In this document: positions 16,887-25,454 of the stretch, in pieces
How positions within the stretch are numbered: the first letter of the stretch is position 1
Layout of the letters: each line of letters opens with the position of its first letter
Assembly: GCF_029589055.1 (NCBI RefSeq)
Contig: NZ_JARQZP010000003.1
Coordinates: 248,001 to 312,000, forward strand
Length of the DNA stretch: 64,000 nucleotides
Direction: 5' to 3'
From: Vibrio hannami
GTDB lineage: Bacteria > Pseudomonadota > Gammaproteobacteria > Enterobacterales > Vibrionaceae
The notes under the pieces: generated by a model
Database searches by the model: none
Told to the model about the DNA's origin: nothing
The model's input: only the letters and a program-made list of their open reading frames with translations
Position numbers and translations under genes: made by a program

Positions 16887-16915
16887 AGCAAGAACGGGTA
16901 GCTCGGAGGCTACGT

Positions 16916-18439
16916 ATGACGAACACATTATTGACAATGCGCAATATCTCCAAAGCCTTTACGGGGGTTCAGGCTTTGAGCAACGTTAATTTCTCGCTAC
17001 GAAAAGGAGAAGTACACGCGTTGATGGGAGAAAACGGTGCAGGAAAATCTACGCTGATGAAGGTGTTGATAGGCGTACATGAAGCAGATGAAGGAACCAT
17101 CTTCTATAAAGGTGAAGAGCGAACATTTTCATCCGTACTAGAAGCGCAACAAAACGGAATCAGTATGATATTCCAGGAGTTGAATTTAATTCCTCATTTA
17201 TCCGTTGCTGAAAACATATTTTTTGCCAGAGAGCCCCTGGTGAATGGCATTATCGACAAAAAGAAGATGGTTAAAGAGGCAGGTGAACTACTTAAAATAT
17301 TTGATATAGACGTTGATCCAAATGATATCGTAAATACATTGTCTGTTGCCAAACAACAAATGGTAGAAATTGCCAAAGCGCTATCATTTGATGTTGAAGT
17401 ATTAATAATGGATGAACCTACTTCTGCGCTAACAGAAAAAGAGATAGAAAAGTTATTTGAACTAGTAAATAAGCTTAAATCTCAAGGTGTATGCATTGTT
17501 TATATTTCACATAGGATGAATGAGTTAAAGAGAATATGTGACCATATCACTATTTTCCGCGATGGAACTTACGTCTCTGACCATAAATTCGCAGATGTCA
17601 CTATGGACGAAATTATCGCGCGTATGGTTGGACGCTCACTGGACAACCACTTCCCTCCCAAAACTGCAGAGGTTCAGGATGAGATCATCATGTCCGTGAT
17701 GAATGCTGAGCGAACTGGAGTGTTTAAACCACTTAATTTCGATGTCCTTAAGGGTGAAATATTAGGCATCACAGGTCTGGTTGGTGCAAAGAGGACAGAG
17801 CTAGCTCGTTCAATCTTTGGTGCGGATCCGCTTGATGGTGGAGACATCTATATCCACGGCGAACAGATTTCGATCAAATCACCCGCCGACTCTATCAAGG
17901 CCGGTATTGCGTATCTTTCGGAAGACCGGAAGCTAAATGGCGTCGCAGTAAAAATGTCCATTAAAGAAAATATCACTATGGCTTCGATGGACAAAGTCTC
18001 TAACCAGTTTGGCGTTATTTCCTCAGAGAGAGAGCGAACAGCATCAAAGACCTTTATCGATAAGATGGAGATCAAAACTCCAACTATCGAGCAGTTGGTT
18101 AGTAATTTGAGCGGAGGTAACCAACAGAAAGTCGTTATTGGGAAATGGTTATTCCGCGACGCGCGCGTGATGATTTTCGATGAGCCAACAAGGGGTATCG
18201 ATGTTGGAGCGAAATATGCCATATACCAACTACTAGACGAGCTGGCTAAACAAGGAGTTGGCGTAATCATGATTTCTTCGGAATTGCCCGAGGTTCTGGG
18301 TATGTCTGACCGGGTACTGGTAATGAAAGAAGGTGAGATGACAGGATTACTCGACACCAGAAAAACCGATCAGGAAGAAATAATGCACTACGCGACGGGT
18401 GTAAAACATATGTTCAAGCATGAATACGAGGTGGCTTAA
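16916..18439 (+). CDS. Sugar ABC transporter ATP-binding protein, RbsA-type
   Basis: A 507-residue tandem ATPase of the CUT2 sugar importer class. The first cassette has Walker A GENGAGKST, an unusual LSVAKQQ signature and Walker B LIMDEPTSAL. The second has a degenerate Walker A (GLVGAKRTE), signature LSGGNQQK and Walker B MIFDEPTRGID. This asymmetry is normal for RbsA-like proteins. The ATG at 16916, with GGAGG six bases upstream, was chosen over a TTG at 16883. Its stop codon abuts the start of the permease gene. Confidence 0.93.
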   Translation: MTNTLLTMRNISKAFTGVQALSNVNFSLRKGEVHALMGENGAGKSTLMKVLIGVHEADEGTIFYKGEERTFSSVLEAQQNGISMIFQELNLIPHLSVAENIFFAREPLVNGIIDKKKMVKEAGELLKIFDIDVDPNDIVNTLSVAKQQMVEIAKALSFDVEVLIMDEPTSALTEKEIEKLFELVNKLKSQGVCIVYISHRMNELKRICDHITIFRDGTYVSDHKFADVTMDEIIARMVGRSLDNHFPPKTAEVQDEIIMSVMNAERTGVFKPLNFDVLKGEILGITGLVGAKRTELARSIFGADPLDGGDIYIHGEQISIKSPADSIKAGIAYLSEDRKLNGVAVKMSIKENITMASMDKVSNQFGVISSERERTASKTFIDKMEIKTPTIEQLVSNLSGGNQQKVVIGKWLFRDARVMIFDEPTRGIDVGAKYAIYQLLDELAKQGVGVIMISSELPEVLGMSDRVLVMKEGEMTGLLDTRKTDQEEIMHYATGVKHMFKHEYEVA

Positions 18440-20434
18440 ATGACTGATAAGCAAAAAATGATGCTGCAAAAACTGGCTGCATTGGGAGGGCTGATCTGTC
18501 TGTTTATCGCCTTCACGATTACTAATGAGTTTTTCTTTACGCTAAACAACTTAATGACAATTGGTCTGCAGACCTCAACCATCGCCTTTATTGGTATCGG
18601 TGTAACCTGCGTAATTCTAACGGGCGGTATCGACTTGAGTATCGGTTCTGTTGTCGCGCTCGCTGGTGTAGCTGCAGGCATGGCCGTTAAAGCTGGAGTT
18701 CCAGTTCCTATTGGTATGTTACTAGGCCTTGCAACGGGTGCGGCTTGCGGCGCGGTAAACGGGTTCTTTGTTACTAAGTTACGTCTTCCTCCTTTTATCG
18801 CAACTCTTGGAATGATGATGATTGCGCGCGGTATCGCCCTTTACGTAACAAATGCTGCACCAGTATCCGGTATGCCTGAGTCATTCTCTAACCTAGGTAA
18901 TGGAGCTCTATTTAGAGTGGTTGAAGTGGGTGCGAATGGTCTACCGCTAGTGAAGTTTCCTGGTATTCCTTACCCGGTCATTCTGATGGTTGTTATTGCT
19001 GCGATGTTTACATTTGCTCTGACTAAGCTACGCGTAGGTCGCTACCTATATGCTATCGGTTCAAATGAAGAAGCAGCACGTTTGTCAGGAATTAAAACTG
19101 ACAGAGTCAAGGTATACGCATACACCGCTAGTGGTTTGATGGCAGGTCTGACAGGTGTCGTACTTGCATCAAGGCTGGTTACCGCTCAGCCAAACGGTGG
19201 TGTTATGTATGAACTTGATGCTATCGCCAGTGCGGTTGTTGGCGGTACGTCATTAATGGGTGGTGTCGGTACTATCCCTGGAACATTGATTGGTGCGTTC
19301 ATTATGGGTGTGCTGAGAAATGGTCTGAACATGAATGGCGTTTCCTTCTTTGTACAACAAATCATTATAGGAAGCGTGATTATCATGACCGTAGCTTTTG
19401 ATCAGCTACGTCAAAACCAAGTAAATAAACCAAAAGCTGTACCTACAAAGAATAAAGCGCCTAACAAGGAGGGCGAAACAATGAAAAAACTCGCAATGGT
19501 TGCAATGATAGGTCTTACCACAGTATTTGCGGTACCGGGTGTAATGGCGAAAACAAATGAAATCGCTGTTATCGTAAAAACTGCGAACTCTAACTTCTGG
19601 CAAAACGTTCGTGGCGGTGCAGAGGATGCAGACAAAGCGCTTCCTCAGTACAGTGTTACGTTCCAGGGACCTGAAGCTGAAACTAACGTAGCAGAGCAGG
19701 TAAACATGGTCGATAACGCTATAAACCGTGGTGTATCTGGTATTGTTCTTGCGCCATCGGATCCAAACGCGTTAATCCCTTCAGTTAAAAAAGCGTGGGA
19801 ATCAGGCATTCCAGTCGTGCTAATCGACTCAAGTCTTGCGAGTGATGGCAAATACTATCAATCATTCCTTGCTACAGACAACCGTGCAGCAGGTGCGCTG
19901 GCGGCTCAGCGACTACTTGCAGACCTGAAAGCATCCGGCAAGAAAGTAGATAAAGTAGCAATGATGTCATTCACTCCTGGTGCGGGTTCTGCTATCGACC
20001 GTGATGGTGGTTTTATGGATGAAGTTAAGAAAGCGGGTGCAGATGTAATTGGTCCATTCTACTCTCAGGCTGACATGGTAACTGCGCTTAACCAGACTAT
20101 CGACGTACTTGCTTCTAACCAGGATCTTGTTGCTATCTTCGGTTCAAATGAGCCAACTGCGATTGGTATGGGTCGTGCACTTAAGCAGCAAGGCTACTCA
20201 GGTAAAGTAGTTGCGGTAGGTTTCGATGGTAACGCTGACCTTCAGGAGTTCGTTAAGGACGGTACTCTTAACGGCATCGTAGTTCAGTCTTCTTATGCCA
20301 TGGGTAACAAAGGCGTGATGGCAATCGACAAGATTCTTAAAGGTGAAAAAGTTGAGAAGTTTATCGATACAGGTGTTGTTTTCGTAACTAAAGACAACAT
20401 CGGTACTAAAGAAGCGAAAGCAGTACTTTACTAA
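18440..20434 (+). CDS. RbsC-type permease fused in frame to RbsB-type binding protein
   Basis: A single 664-residue frame. Residues 1-about 325 form a CUT2 permease with many membrane spans and the family blocks GGIDLSIGSVVALAG, IGSNEEAARLSG and DAIASAVVGGTSLMGG. A Lys/Pro-rich stretch (about 328-347) follows. Residues 348-664 are a complete periplasmic binding protein with its own signal peptide (MKKLAMVAMIGLTTVFAVPGVMAKT) and sugar-binding motifs (VIVKTANSNFWQNV, LIDSSLASD, FGSNEPTAIGMG). The second half has its own ribosome-binding site (AAGGAGGG, 19467-19473) and ATG at 19481, so a separate binding protein is probably made as well. If read through, the signal peptide would act as an extra membrane span. 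One added A in the AAAA run near 19415 would end the permease at a nearby TAA, so a sequencing error must be excluded. Confidence 0.88.
   Translation: MTDKQKMMLQKLAALGGLICLFIAFTITNEFFFTLNNLMTIGLQTSTIAFIGIGVTCVILTGGIDLSIGSVVALAGVAAGMAVKAGVPVPIGMLLGLATGAACGAVNGFFVTKLRLPPFIATLGMMMIARGIALYVTNAAPVSGMPESFSNLGNGALFRVVEVGANGLPLVKFPGIPYPVILMVVIAAMFTFALTKLRVGRYLYAIGSNEEAARLSGIKTDRVKVYAYTASGLMAGLTGVVLASRLVTAQPNGGVMYELDAIASAVVGGTSLMGGVGTIPGTLIGAFIMGVLRNGLNMNGVSFFVQQIIIGSVIIMTVAFDQLRQNQVNKPKAVPTKNKAPNKEGETMKKLAMVAMIGLTTVFAVPGVMAKTNEIAVIVKTANSNFWQNVRGGAEDADKALPQYSVTFQGPEAETNVAEQVNMVDNAINRGVSGIVLAPSDPNALIPSVKKAWESGIPVVLIDSSLASDGKYYQSFLATDNRAAGALAAQRLLADLKASGKKVDKVAMMSFTPGAGSAIDRDGGFMDEVKKAGADVIGPFYSQADMVTALNQTIDVLASNQDLVAIFGSNEPTAIGMGRALKQQGYSGKVVAVGFDGNADLQEFVKDGTLNGIVVQSSYAMGNKGVMAIDKILKGEKVEKFIDTGVVFVTKDNIGTKEAKAVLY
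19465..19483 (+). promoter_or_regulatory. Internal ribosome-binding site and start of the binding-protein half
   Basis: AAGGAGGG lies 7 bases before ATG 19481, inside the continuous permease-binding protein frame. The strength of the site and the typical signal peptide that follows indicate independent translation of the binding protein at high level. Confidence 0.75.
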
Positions 20435-20458
20435 TAGATATTAACTAGAAAGCAAGAG

Positions 20459-20486
20459 ATGCCCCTTTTGGTGATGAAAGGGGCAT
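20459..20486 (+). other. Stable hairpin between binding protein and reductase genes
   Basis: A 10-bp perfect stem (ATGCCCCTTT / AAAGGGGCAT) with an 8-base loop and no T run. Placed just after the binding-protein gene, it is more likely a transcript-stabilising or partial-attenuation element than a full terminator, allowing more binding protein than reductase. Confidence 0.7.
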
Positions 20487-20507
20487 AGCTTGAAAAAGGA
20501 TTTAAAC

Positions 20508-21530
20508 ATGTCTCAATTCAAAATCTCAGAGAACGCAGTTGAACAGAGCTCAATCCCATATAAGGTTCTGGCAAATGGTCAGAAGATGCCTGCGATAGGT
20601 ATGGGTACGTTTGGTTCAGACCGTTTTTCAGCAGGAGAAGTATCACAAGCGGTATTAGGCGCAGCGTCAATTGGTTTCCGTTTCTTTGATTGCGCATCCG
20701 TATACGGTAACGAAAAACTTATCGGTGAAATGTTTAAGCAGATGATGGACGGAGGCATTCCAAGGGAAGAGCTGTTTATCGATTCAAAAGTATGGAATGA
20801 CCAACACGATGATGTTATCGAGGCGTGCAAACAGACTCTAGCGGATCTGCAATTAGATTATCTTGATTTGTATTTGGTTCACTGGCCGTTCCCTAATTAT
20901 CATGCGCCAGGCTGTGATGTTGATTCGCGTAGCGCTGATGCTAAACCATATATTCATGAAAACTTTATGAATACATGGCGTCAGATGGAGCAACTGGTCG
21001 ATATGGGACTGGTGAAAAGCATCGGCACATCAAATATGACCCAGGCAAAAATGGAGCTGCTTCTTCAGGATGCTCGTATTAAGCCAGTTGTAAATGAGTT
21101 CGAATGTCATCCTCATTTTCAGCAGACAGAGTTTTATAACTATCTAATATCAAAAGAAGTGTTGCCAATTGGCTTTTGCCCGATAGGTTCTCCGACTCGT
21201 CCAGATCGTGATACGACAGAAGACGACACTGTTGATATCGAAGATCCAGTAATTGTTGCGGCGGCAAAACGCCTGGGTGTTCATCCAGCGGTTGTCTGCA
21301 TTAAATGGGCTGCACAACGTGGTCATGTTCCTATTCCGTTCTCTGTTCGTGAAAATGAGTACTACACCAATCTGAAATGCATTACCGAAAATCCTCTAAC
21401 GGACGAGGAAATGGAAGCTATCTCCAAGATCGATAAAAACTGTCGACTGATTAAAGGACAGGTATTCCTGTGGGAAGGTGCAAAAGGGTGGGAAGACCTT
21501 TGGGATCTTGACGGGCAAATCGCCTCTTAA
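20508..21530 (+). CDS. Aldo/keto reductase
   Basis: A 340-residue NAD(P)H-dependent carbonyl reductase of the aldo/keto reductase fold. The catalytic tetrad is visible: Asp and Tyr in FFDCASVYGNE, Lys in IDSKVWN, His in LYLVHWPFP; the cofactor phosphate region includes PIPFSVRENEYY. The ATG at 20508 follows AAAAAGGA. It is the last gene of the gatD operon. Members of this family reduce aldoses to alditols, so a plausible job is conversion of an imported aldose such as galactose to galactitol, or the reverse; the exact substrate is inferred only from the neighbours. Confidence 0.88.
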   Translation: MSQFKISENAVEQSSIPYKVLANGQKMPAIGMGTFGSDRFSAGEVSQAVLGAASIGFRFFDCASVYGNEKLIGEMFKQMMDGGIPREELFIDSKVWNDQHDDVIEACKQTLADLQLDYLDLYLVHWPFPNYHAPGCDVDSRSADAKPYIHENFMNTWRQMEQLVDMGLVKSIGTSNMTQAKMELLLQDARIKPVVNEFECHPHFQQTEFYNYLISKEVLPIGFCPIGSPTRPDRDTTEDDTVDIEDPVIVAAAKRLGVHPAVVCIKWAAQRGHVPIPFSVRENEYYTNLKCITENPLTDEEMEAISKIDKNCRLIKGQVFLWEGAKGWEDLWDLDGQIAS

Positions 21531-21537
21531 CCCCTGG

Positions 21538-21586
21538 GGAAACCTGTTATTAGGCACATGGGGGATAGCAGGTTTCCTGTTTTTTA
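21538..21586 (+). terminator. Terminator closing the sugar operon
   Basis: A 9-bp stem (GGAAACCTG / CAGGTTTCC) with a 22-base loop, followed by TGTTTTTT. It begins 8 bases after the reductase stop. Confidence 0.75.
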
Positions 21587-21607
21587 GCGTGCCGGAGGGC
21601 GAATCAA

Positions 21608-22399
21608 ATGAATGTGCTGGAACGACATGAAAGCATTCTTGAGTTGCTCGAAGAACGAGGACGTATAGAAGTAAAAGATTTAGTTGAGATTTTTGATACG
21701 TCTGAAGTGACGATTCGAGGTGATTTAAGAAAACTGGAACAAACTAACAAGCTACGCCGATATCATGGCGGAGCTCAGGCACTGCAAACTTTACCGTTGG
21801 TTACCAACAGCAATAATTATATTTCCCTTAACGAAGTGACTCTGGAAAGTCGGTACGAAATTAACACTAGTGCAAAAGAGCGTATCGCCAAAAAAGCGGC
21901 GGAGTTTGCAAGAACTGGCGACTCAATCATTATAGACAGCGGCAGTACAACTCATCTTGTAGCCGAGGAACTTGCACAAAACGGTGGGATTATTGCCATT
22001 ACTAATAACCTTGCCGCGGCAGATGCTTTAAAAGAGGCTCCGGATACGACCTTAGTGATTTGTGGAGGAACTTACCGAAGTAAAACGAAGTCTCTCCATG
22101 GCTCAAAAACCGAACAGTGTTTAGATGGTGTCTCGGCTGATATGCTGTTTTTGGGAGCAGATGGTATTGATCCAGATAAAGGAATTACAACGTTTAACGA
22201 AGGCTACACGATTAGTGCGGTGATGGCCGCATGCGCCAACAAAATAGTCGCCGTTGTCGATTCGTCTAAGATGGGGCGGGTTGGTTTTAACCGTGTGCTG
22301 GATATTGAACTCATAGACGTATTGGTTACTGATACCAATATATCGAAAGAGTACATTAAAAAGTTTCAGGCAAAAGGAATCGAAGTCGTTCTAGTTTAG
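21608..22399 (+). CDS. DeoR/GatR-family transcriptional regulator, copy 1
   Basis: A 263-residue repressor. The N-terminal winged helix reads VLERHESILELLEERGRIEVKDL with TSEVTIRGDLRKLE as recognition helix and the RRYHGGA wing. The C-terminal DeoR sensor domain has DSIIIDSGSTTHLVAEEL, LVICGGTYRSKTKSLHG, LGADGIDPDKGITTFN and VDSSKMGRVGFNRV. Such regulators sense phosphorylated sugars or polyols. It is followed 106 bases later by a close paralogue in the same direction. The probable target is the repeated CTTTCGTT element at the gat promoters. Confidence 0.92.
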   Translation: MNVLERHESILELLEERGRIEVKDLVEIFDTSEVTIRGDLRKLEQTNKLRRYHGGAQALQTLPLVTNSNNYISLNEVTLESRYEINTSAKERIAKKAAEFARTGDSIIIDSGSTTHLVAEELAQNGGIIAITNNLAAADALKEAPDTTLVICGGTYRSKTKSLHGSKTEQCLDGVSADMLFLGADGIDPDKGITTFNEGYTISAVMAACANKIVAVVDSSKMGRVGFNRVLDIELIDVLVTDTNISKEYIKKFQAKGIEVVLV

Positions 22400-22505
22400 G
22401 GTTGGTTCATATTTTGAAGAGTTACGACTCTTTACGTAAGGCTTTTCAAAATGCATAATCGCTTTGTGAATAAAAACAAAACGAAAATGCAAGGCTACGT
22501 ATAGA

Positions 22506-23285
22506 ATGAACGTTCTAGAGAGACACGAATACATATTGCAGCAACTCAGTCTACACGGCAGAGTTGAAGTGAAAGCACTGGTTGATTACTTTAATACTTC
22601 AGAAGTGACTGTTCGCGCAGACCTTCGTAAGCTTGAGAAAGAAAACAAACTTAAACGATTTCACGGTGGGGCACAGTCATTAGACTCATTGCCTCATACC
22701 ATTAAAGAGCCTGAAAGCGAAATTAAGCTCGAAAGTCGATACAAGATTAATGCGAGTGCTAAAGAACGCATTGCCGTCGCTGCTGCTGATATGGTATCAC
22801 CGGGCAGCTCAGTAATACTTGACAGCGGTAGTACAACACATCTCGTAGCGAATCACATCGCTGAACATGGTGGTGTGATTGCCATTACCAATAATCTACC
22901 TGCTGCGCAGGCTCTTGCTGATGCACCTAATACCACCCTCGTTATTTGTGGTGGTACCTATCGTGCCAAGACTAAATCTCTTCACGGTACTAAGGCTGAA
23001 CAGTGTCTCGATGGTGTTTCTGCTGACATGCTATTTATCGGTGCAGATGGCATCGAGCCCGACAAAGGCATTACTACGTTTAATGAAGGGTACTCCATCA
23101 GTGCGGTAATGGCGGCTTGCGCACGAAGCATTGTTGCCGTTGTCGATTCAACGAAGGTGGGGCGTGTTGGTTTTAACAGAGTGTTAGCGACAGAAACCAT
23201 CGACATTTTGGTTACGGATGATGGCATCAAAGGCGAGCAGGTTCAGGCATTTGAAGAGAAAGGTGTAAAGGTTGTTATAGCTTAA
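22506..23285 (+). CDS. DeoR/GatR-family transcriptional regulator, copy 2
   Basis: A 259-residue paralogue of the preceding gene with the same start MNVLERHE, recognition helix TSEVTVRADLRKLE, wing KRFHGGAQ, and sensor blocks GSSVILDSGSTTHLVA, LVICGGTYRAKTKSLHG and IGADGIEPDKGITTFNEGY. The sensor halves are nearly identical over long stretches, the DNA-binding halves less so, and a variable linker (about 60-80) differs. This pattern fits a tandem duplication followed by divergence of DNA recognition. The 106-base gap before it contains AACGAAAA, close to the candidate operator, so mutual or auto-regulation is possible. Confidence 0.92.
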   Translation: MNVLERHEYILQQLSLHGRVEVKALVDYFNTSEVTVRADLRKLEKENKLKRFHGGAQSLDSLPHTIKEPESEIKLESRYKINASAKERIAVAAADMVSPGSSVILDSGSTTHLVANHIAEHGGVIAITNNLPAAQALADAPNTTLVICGGTYRAKTKSLHGTKAEQCLDGVSADMLFIGADGIEPDKGITTFNEGYSISAVMAACARSIVAVVDSTKVGRVGFNRVLATETIDILVTDDGIKGEQVQAFEEKGVKVVIA

Positions 23286-23330
23286 CTTGAGGTTGCTCCT
23301 CAGATAACTTTAGGTATTCGAAAAGATCGA

Positions 23331-23355
23331 TGACCACCGTTTCTAAAGGTGGTCA
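23331..23355. terminator. Hairpin downstream of the second DeoR gene
   Basis: An 8-bp stem (TGACCACC / GGTGGTCA) with a 9-base loop and no T run, a weak terminator candidate. It lies within a 316-base gap (23286-23601) that otherwise holds only ATTCGAAAAG at 23316-23325, a near copy of the TTCGAAAG element, and AT-rich sequence with no gene seen. Confidence 0.5.
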
Positions 23356-23601
23356 ATCCAACTGAAACTGAACAACTCCCCCTATTTCTGAATCAAGATA
23401 TCAGATCTGTTTTATGTAGAGCTAACTGAGAAGCTGCAGCTTATCGCTTATTTATTAATGGATTGCTTTTTCATCTTACTTACCTTCTAAATTCATTTTT
23501 AATGGGGTGAGCGAGCGCGGCTACTGCCACCCCTATCATGAGAATAAATATCTAAGCTATTTAATATTGCGACTTAATTTTTTAGCGCTGCGTAACAGAG
23601 C

Positions 23602-24255
23602 TTATTTTTTTGTAAGTGAATCGAGTACAGGGAACAGGTCGCTCGGCTCTGGTCGTTGCGTGTAATCTGGATTTACTTCCGCATAGGCAATTGTTCCGTC
23701 TGTGTCTATCACATAACGCGCAGGCATCGGTAGATTCCATTGACCATCACCATGGATATCAGGAAGAACAACATTGAACATTTTCTTAAACTCGATGACA
23801 TAATCCTGAACCTGCCAACGAATACCGAACTTGTTCGCTAGTTCTCCAGCATTGTCAGTCAGAATTGGGAAGCTAAGGTTATTGTCACGTTGAGACTTAC
23901 GGCTGTCCGCAGCACCCTGCATAGAAATAGCAACAAGGGTTGCCCCTTTGGCTGCAATATCCTTTGCAGCCGCTTCCAGAGCTTGCAACTCGATGTTGCA
24001 GTATGGGCACCACACGCCGCGATAGAAGCTAATTACAACAGGACCGTTAGCCAATAGTGTTTTAAGGGCGACGTCATTACCTTCAGAGTCACTTAATACA
24101 AAATCAGGGGCTTCGTTTCCGACCTTTAGGGCATTATCTGCTTGGCCACTTTCAATCAGCTCTTGTGTTGAGCGATTGAATGCTTCATAAGCGGGTGCAG
24201 GAGCTTGCTTCTTGAATTGTTCTTTAAAAGTATCTAGTTGTTTTTGTAGAGACAT
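23602..24255 (-). CDS. Peroxiredoxin-like (AhpC/TSA) family protein
   Basis: A 217-residue thioredoxin-fold protein. The N-terminal helical part (MSLQKQLDTFKEQFKKQ) precedes the AhpC/TSA domain: APDFVLSDSEGNDVAL, then VVISFYRGVWCPYCNIELQAL with a WCPYC redox motif, and PARYVIDTDGTIAYAEV. Relatives act as thiol peroxidases or related reductases in the cytosol. It has a GAGGAAGAAAC ribosome site. It is divergent from a LysR-type gene at 24448, the usual arrangement for a regulator and its target. Confidence 0.88.
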   Translation of the reverse strand: MSLQKQLDTFKEQFKKQAPAPAYEAFNRSTQELIESGQADNALKVGNEAPDFVLSDSEGNDVALKTLLANGPVVISFYRGVWCPYCNIELQALEAAAKDIAAKGATLVAISMQGAADSRKSQRDNNLSFPILTDNAGELANKFGIRWQVQDYVIEFKKMFNVVLPDIHGDGQWNLPMPARYVIDTDGTIAYAEVNPDYTQRPEPSDLFPVLDSLTKK

Positions 24256-24447
24256 GTTTCTTCCTCAAGTTGATTTCATATTCGGTTAAGTTCAGAACAC
24301 ACATACTCTGTTTAATTCTGAGCACCGTATTGAAGCGTATTGCTTGTATAAGCTTGTGCTTCGAACCAGTGAGGTAAGATTATTGGTTTTTATTTAAGGG
24401 GTAAACATGCTATTTTGATATTCATAGTATCCTAATTGGACACAATT

Positions 24448-25341
24448 ATGTTTAAAAACGCACTCATGAATGAAATGGTTGCATTTGTTGCTGTCGCTGA
24501 GTTTAGTAGCTTTACCTTAGCAGCAGCTTCCCTTAACTCAACGAAATCAGGAACTGGGAAAGCCGTTAGAAAGCTTGAAGCGGAGCTAGGGTTAAAGCTG
24601 TTTAATCGCACAACGCGCTCAGTTAGTTTGACGGAAGAAGGAAGGATTTATTTTGAGGCCGCGAAGCACGCGCTAGATACCATTAATGAAACGAGGCTCT
24701 TATTAGAAGCAAGAAAAGACGAGCCGACAGGTAAACTGCGAGTGAATCTTCCTAACGCAATTGGGCGCAATATCGTTAATACATTGAGAGAATTTACCGA
24801 TAATTTCCCTAAAGTGACGGTTGAGCTATCTCTTACAGACCGATTTGAGGATGCTGTTCAAGGAGAATGGGATGTTGTAGTTCGGATTGGAGAACTGGAT
24901 GATAGCTCTTTTGTTGCTAAAAGCTTAGGTCAGGCCAAAAGAATACTTTGCGCCTCTCCAAGATACATAGAAGAATTTGGTGCCCCCAAAGACTTAAATG
25001 CGTTGCGCAATCATAACTCCGTAGCCTTTCGAGCTCCAACTGGGAAAATCCGCCCGTGGCTTTTTAAAGACGCTAGCGGAAAAACCTCTGAAATATCAAT
25101 ATCACCAATAGCGGTATTTAATGATGGAAGGGCGTTAGTTGATGCCGTTGTATCAGGCTTAGGCATTGCGCAAGTGTATGACAAAGCGGTTAGCCAAGCG
25201 CTAAAAAGTGGAGACATGGTAGAACTTCTCCCTAGCACATCAATATCTGGCCCCCCTGTGAATGCATTAATACCAAGCGGTAGAGTGATGCCTGCAAAAA
25301 CAAAAGTGTTTATTGAGTTCTTGAAGACGCATCTAAGTTAG
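24448..25341 (+). CDS. LysR-family transcriptional regulator
   Basis: About 297 residues. The N-terminal helix-turn-helix reads VAFVAVAEFSSFTLAAASLNSTKSGTGKAVRKLEAELGLKLFNRTTRSVSLTEEG. The effector domain is of the LysR substrate-binding type, with GKLRVNLPNAIGR and the SGLGIAQVYD turn. The serine-rich start is typical of the group that regulates oxidoreductases. I prefer the ATG at 24448 to a TTG at 24436; an ATG at 24466 is also possible because no start has a strong ribosome site. It probably controls the divergent peroxiredoxin-like gene. Confidence 0.9.
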   Translation: MFKNALMNEMVAFVAVAEFSSFTLAAASLNSTKSGTGKAVRKLEAELGLKLFNRTTRSVSLTEEGRIYFEAAKHALDTINETRLLLEARKDEPTGKLRVNLPNAIGRNIVNTLREFTDNFPKVTVELSLTDRFEDAVQGEWDVVVRIGELDDSSFVAKSLGQAKRILCASPRYIEEFGAPKDLNALRNHNSVAFRAPTGKIRPWLFKDASGKTSEISISPIAVFNDGRALVDAVVSGLGIAQVYDKAVSQALKSGDMVELLPSTSISGPPVNALIPSGRVMPAKTKVFIEFLKTHLS

Positions 25342-25454
25342 ATTAAAGCTGATCAAAAACTCATAACCTTGTTACAACTCAACACATAATACACATACTC
25401 AAAAATGAAGCCCTTTGTAAAAAGAAATAGATTAGCTAATATAAGCTAACTTAT

